From contig JANQII010000330.1 of NCBI GenBank assembly GCA_028282195.1, positions 1 to 62,499 on the forward strand: a DNA stretch of 62,499 bases. The letters are read 5' to 3'. Below are positions 59,618-62,499 of this stretch, piece after piece. This DNA comes from Prolixibacteraceae bacterium (GTDB lineage: Bacteria > Bacteroidota > Bacteroidia > Bacteroidales > Prolixibacteraceae). The notes beneath the pieces are model-generated. The model saw nothing but the letters and a program-made list of their open reading frames with translations. It did no database searches and was not told the origin of the DNA. The number at the start of each line of letters is the position of its first letter. Positions within the stretch are counted from its first letter, which is position 1. The position numbers were made by a program, and so were the translations under genes.

Positions 59618-59744
59618 AGTTTTCTTGTCACTTAGCATTGCGCCATTCCCCTGAAGAATATCTCTATTCCCTAACAAGAGGCATTTTGTCCTACAAATAG
59701 TTTTATAATCCATACTCTTTTTTCAAATAATCATGCAAATTTTG

Positions 59745-59770
59745 TATATTTGTACAAATGTACATTTGTG
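59745..59770 (+). promoter_or_regulatory. Promoter and operator of the second toxin-antitoxin pair
   Basis: TATATTTG (59745-59752) is a Bacteroidota -7 box and overlaps TTTGTACAAA (59749-59758) and ATGTACAT (59758-59765), both perfect palindromes. A strong AAGGAGG site follows before the ATG at 59797. Confidence 0.55.
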
Positions 59771-59796
59771 TGATACAATGTAGAAAAGGAGGAAAT

Positions 59797-60057
59797 ATGA
59801 GTCGTTTAGTAATTGACGTATCGGGGGAACAGCATCAAAAAATTAAGGCTATGGCTGTTTTACAGGGTAAAACGGTGAAGGATTATGTCCTTGGCAAGTT
59901 GTTCCCGGAGGAGGGGGCAAGTGAAGATCAATCCTGGATGGAGCTAACGGAACTTTTGATGAAGCGTATAGAAAGTGCAGAAAACAATCCTCCTCCAAAA
60001 AAAACGTTTGACCAGTTAACACAGGAAATAATCAACAAAAAGAAGCCTGCGAAATGA
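59797..60057 (+). CDS. Antitoxin of a ParE-type pair
   Basis: From the ATG at 59797 (AAGGAGG at 59786-59792) the product is 86 residues: an N-terminal ribbon-helix-helix-like segment (SRLVIDVSGEQHQKIKAMAV then KTVKDYVLGKLF) and a flexible C-terminal region ending NKKKPAK. It overlaps the toxin gene by 4 bp (ATGA). The N-terminus resembles stability-determinant antitoxins. Confidence 0.7.
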   Translation: MSRLVIDVSGEQHQKIKAMAVLQGKTVKDYVLGKLFPEEGASEDQSWMELTELLMKRIESAENNPPPKKTFDQLTQEIINKKKPAK

Positions 60058-60362
60058 CCCTATACGAAAAAAGCCGTGAGGCTCTTGATGACTGGCAGGC
60101 TATTGTAGAATACACCTTTGACCGCCATGGTGAGAATCAAACAATAAAATATACAAAACAGCTTATAAACTGTATTGAAACCATGGCTAAAGGTGAGGGA
60201 TATTTCAAAGAGATCAAGGTTAAAAAACGAACAGTACGAATAATGCATTGTCAAAAGCACTACATATTCGGACTAGTTCGAGATAAAGCACCATTGATGA
60301 TTATAGCCCTTTTTCATGAGAAGATGAACTTAATGACCCGCCTGAAAAAGAGATTGGGTTAA
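60054..60362 (+). CDS. ParE/RelE-family toxin
   Basis: The 102-residue protein has ALDDWQAIVEYTFDRHGENQ, the ParE helix pair, and ends with VRIMHCQKHYIFGLVRDKAP and the hydrophobic IIALFHEKMNLM. It shares little beyond the fold with the ParE at 58464, so the two pairs are independent modules. The downstream RidA gene converges with it by a 4-bp overlap. Confidence 0.78.
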   Translation: MTLYEKSREALDDWQAIVEYTFDRHGENQTIKYTKQLINCIETMAKGEGYFKEIKVKKRTVRIMHCQKHYIFGLVRDKAPLMIIALFHEKMNLMTRLKKRLG

Positions 60363-60769
60363 TTTTCCGAAACAAAAGCAATTGCATCTATTTCAACAAG
60401 GTATTCGGGATGTACAAAACCCGGCACGAAGAGCACTGTAATAATTGGCTGGTTTGAAATTTTTCCGAGGAATTTTTGAGAAACTTCAAAGCCTTGTCTT
60501 GCGTCTTGACCTTGAAGCAAATTAATGTTTAACTTAACCAAATTGTCAAAACTTGCCCCACAGGATTCGAGTGCAATTTTTAGGTTTTGCATAACTTGTT
60601 CTGTTTGCTTTGCAAGGTCTCCTTTTCTGACAAGTTCTGCTTTCTCGTTTACAGCGTTCTGTCCGCCTATGTATATTGTTTTTCCACTTCCTTGAGTTGT
60701 GACAACCTGTGAAAAGGCAGGACTTTCAAATAGTCCTTTCGGATTTATATGCTCTTTTTTACTTTTCAT
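60359..60769 (-). CDS. RidA-family protein
   Basis: The 136-residue protein has the RidA/YjgF fold: TIYIGGQNAVNEKAELVRKG, EQVMQNLKIALESCGASFDN and the terminal YLVEIDAIAFV; the substrate-binding Arg usually in GARDR is not obvious (the equivalent region reads PGFVHPEYLVEIDA). Members hydrolyse reactive enamines, but an altered site leaves substrate unknown. It is one of several minor cargo genes at the right end. Confidence 0.8.
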   Translation of the reverse strand: MKSKKEHINPKGLFESPAFSQVVTTQGSGKTIYIGGQNAVNEKAELVRKGDLAKQTEQVMQNLKIALESCGASFDNLVKLNINLLQGQDARQGFEVSQKFLGKISNQPIITVLFVPGFVHPEYLVEIDAIAFVSEN

Positions 60770-60785
60770 AAGTATTTTTTTGATT

Positions 60786-61157
60786 TTATAGAGAAATAAG
60801 CAAATAGTAATTATCTAAATCTCTTATTGCAAATTCTTGCTTTCCTGAATTTGGGTTCAAATGTGGTTCTTCTTCAATTATGGCATTTAAGCGTTGTGCA
60901 TTTTTCCAAATTTCATCCAAATCTTCCACCCGAAAATAAAGAATCAACCCGTTTCCAACAGGTATTTTCGGATTGATTAAAGTGGGGTGATTATGTAATT
61001 CCCATTTATGTAAACAAAGAATAATGGTGCCATCTTGGTCTGCTAAAATTTCAAAATCACTACCTCCATGATTGCTTTTACAACCTAAAAGTTCTCGATA
61101 CCATTTGGAACTTTTTTCTACATCGTGTACTGCGATTATGGGTTCTGCTCTTATCAT
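60786..61157 (-). CDS. VOC-family (glyoxalase/bleomycin-resistance) protein
   Basis: From the ATG at 61157 the product is 123 residues: one VOC domain pair with IIAVHDVEKSSKWYRELLGC then IPVGNGLILYFRVEDLDEIW, and the final strand QEFAIRDLDNYYLLISL. VOC proteins are dimeric metalloenzymes or drug-binding proteins. The frame is open to 61208, but that part lacks family similarity. The next gene's end overlaps this start. Confidence 0.78.
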   Translation of the reverse strand: MIRAEPIIAVHDVEKSSKWYRELLGCKSNHGGSDFEILADQDGTIILCLHKWELHNHPTLINPKIPVGNGLILYFRVEDLDEIWKNAQRLNAIIEEEPHLNPNSGKQEFAIRDLDNYYLLISL

Positions 61158-61602
61158 TTTGTTTTTTTTGGGGGTCAATTTTTTCTTGTATCTGGATACT
61201 CTTGTCAATCAATTGAATTAGTATATCCAAATTGATATCTACTAACTTTCTTATATAAAGACAACTTTTACCACACCTGAACTTTCCTAAATCATTAAGT
61301 AAATTATCTTCATATTGTAGCTTAAAGTTAAGATGAAAAGTCAACTCGTTTTTCTTGGGACTAAACCCAACTTTAAACCACTCTAATTCTTTGTTGCTCC
61401 CTTTTCGTTTATACCCAATCCTACCAAATCCAATAATACAATTTGAAATGGTATCACTTCCCCAAATTTTTGGTTTTGCACCAGTAATTTCTTCCATTAT
61501 AGATATTAACAATTTACTATCCTCTACTATTGATGGATTTTTTATTGTTGCCAAAAAGTAGGAAACACTTTTATTGGTTTCTTTTGTTAATAGTTTGGGC
61601 AT
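61078..61602 (-). CDS. DUF1801-family protein with shifted tail
   Basis: The 174-residue protein has the DUF1801 fold: SYFLATIKNPSIVEDSKLLI, GAKPKIWGSDTISNCIIGFG and FRCGKSCLYIRKLVDINLD. The domain is complete near residue 140; the last 30 residues (KNDKSRTHNRSTRCRKKF) are read in a frame over the VOC gene start and are probably a run-on through a lost stop codon. Role unknown. Confidence 0.7.
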   Translation of the reverse strand: MPKLLTKETNKSVSYFLATIKNPSIVEDSKLLISIMEEITGAKPKIWGSDTISNCIIGFGRIGYKRKGSNKELEWFKVGFSPKKNELTFHLNFKLQYEDNLLNDLGKFRCGKSCLYIRKLVDINLDILIQLIDKSIQIQEKIDPQKKQNDKSRTHNRSTRCRKKFQMVSRTFRL

Positions 61603-61636
61603 TTGATTATCGTTTCCTTCAAAATTTATTTCCTTT

Positions 61637-62038
61637 TTAATTGTCTTTACTTACAAATTTATTTATTATTTCTGATAATTCTTTTGACTTACTAATCATT
61701 GGCAAATGTCCACATTCTAATTCTGTGATATTTTGAGCATCAAGGTTTTTTGCCATTTCACTCTGTATTCCAACAGGAAATGCTTTGTCGTCAGTTAGTT
61801 TAAGATATAACCTTCTTTTGGGTAAAGTTTTATAATTAATCTTCGTTGTGTATAATGATTTAGACTCTGGTGTGAATCTGTTTGCTATATCTGAACTCTC
61901 GGTTGAAGAAAGGTCGCTACAAAGTTCAGATTCTATTGATTTTTTTGGTGGTTTTGTTCCAAATAAACTCAATATTATTGGCATTATAAGTTTTTGCGGA
62001 AAATGTGGTTCTGTTGGAAAAGAGATAATTTTCATCAA
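61637..62038 (-). pseudogene. Truncated alpha/beta hydrolase, C-terminal half
   Basis: The frame (133 codons) encodes the end of an alpha/beta hydrolase with the acid motif LKLTDDKAFP and the catalytic-His segment ELECGHLPMISK. The nucleophile serine half is missing, and the frame opens within about 12 bp of the attachment-like repeat at 62050. So the gene was probably cut by insertion or deletion at that site and is inactive. Confidence 0.7.
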
Positions 62039-62049
62039 AAGAATAAGAC

Positions 62050-62125
62050 AAACTCCCTAAAGATGCGATACTTAGAGGGGCGTTTTATAATTTCTTATCC
62101 ATTCTCATTATTTCTCAATCAAAAA
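62050..62125 (+). repeat. Attachment-like repeat, copy 3
   Basis: The hairpin CCCTAAAG...CTTAGAGGG (62054-62080) followed by TTTCTTATCC / ATTCTCATTA / TTTCTCAATC (62091-62120) matches copy 2 closely. It marks the probable right end of the element cluster. Confidence 0.65.
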
Positions 62126-62202
62126 CAGGTTTTGAGAATAATCCGGCTGGTGAAGATAAAAGCAATAAGGCTTGATCACTTTTATCATCTTTTTGAATGA
62201 AC

Positions 62203-62227
62203 TACCCCACTGCAAGCAGATGGGGTA
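62203..62227 (+). repeat. ACTACCCC-type hairpin, right end
   Basis: TACCCCA (62203-62209) pairs with TGGGGTA (62221-62227) around CTGC-AA-GCAG. It is the best-formed of three hairpins of this type in the window. The following 62228-62499 holds a 62-codon minus-strand frame (62232-62420) I cannot identify and do not call as a gene. Confidence 0.5.
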
Positions 62228-62499
62228 TCTGCTAAGGAATCATTCCTATTATCGTCCAGGGGACGGGAAACCTGGATGCCGTCAGGATTTTCTCCCGATA
62301 GGGATGGCTAGTGTAAAGATTGCTAATTCCCCAAACTAATTTTTGCCCTATTTTCCTTTCTTCTGCGTTAAGTTTTTTCGCCGTAACTATTGCTATGCCA
62401 GTAAAACTTGCCTTGAACAAAGAAAAATACCATCAAAAATTTTAATTCGCTTAATTAACAATCTTCACACTAGGTAAAATCCATAGATCCCGATCCGCA

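Noticed and set aside
62232-62420. Minus-strand frame of 62 codons at the right end
   Set aside because: No recognised domain or good start context; it may be a fragment of a gene but cannot be supported.

Overview
The window looks like a chromosomal segment of a Bacteroidota bacterium (probably a Marinilabiliales-type relative, inferred from gene content) carrying a large mosaic integrative element. Bacteroidota signs are -7 boxes of the form TAnnTTTG before several genes (for example 3793-3800, 6704-6711, 18970-18977), weak ribosome-binding sites in the chromosomal genes, and families such as the ArsEFG-like arsenical export cluster. No rRNA, complete tRNA or CRISPR array was seen.

Chromosomal part, about 1-18800: a decayed REP-type transposase end, a serine hydrolase, a lipoprotein, an M20 deacetylase, a compact arsenic operon (two ArsR repressors, each near its own style of operator, a redox thioredoxin, ArsF- and ArsG-like proteins, an ArsP-type permease, an exported phosphatase-fold protein and ArsC), a DUF4440 lipoprotein, a lipid kinase, Amt, an Lrp regulator, RlmB, an ABC-F ATPase, an ECF42-type sigma factor with its DGPF/YCII partner, and RlmD.

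Mosaic element, about 18800-62130. It starts at the terminator of rlmD with a hairpin plus three TTCTCA-like words, a motif that recurs at 57950 and 62050. Next come a Bacteroidota tyrosine recombinase (18982-20292), a reverse transcriptase with about 450 nt of hairpin-rich untranslated DNA upstream (candidate anti-phage DRT-like unit), and a minus-strand mobilisation operon (22583-31232: HTH protein, coupling protein, MobF relaxase-helicase, membrane proteins).

From about 32156 to 57719 the style changes to proteobacterial, most like alphaproteobacterial plasmid or island DNA: a DUF6538-type integrase beside a 20-nt tRNA 3' end with CCA, strong AAAGGA or GGAGG ribosome-binding sites, then methylase-like, ParB, ArdC, Toprim, RadC and SSB-like genes, two highly structured intergenic regions, a minimal tyrosine recombinase, and a block of unfamiliar genes. 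That block encodes a seven-unit tandem helix-turn-helix-like repeat protein, an 18-unit MORN membrane protein, a second VirD4/TraG-type coupling protein and a glutamine/glutamate-rich protein whose N-terminus resembles toxin domains. I consider the block (43351-57719) the best candidate for an undescribed system.

The right end (57719-62130) is a graveyard of repeated element ends: two copies of a terminator/TTTTGTCCG sequence, a remnant of the methylase gene, a broken copy of the integrase 3' end, two ParDE-like toxin-antitoxin pairs, and small cargo genes (RidA, VOC, DUF1801, a truncated hydrolase). It indicates that related elements were inserted one after another at the same site and then partly deleted. 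No VirB/Tra channel genes are present, so the element is more likely mobilisable than self-transmissible.
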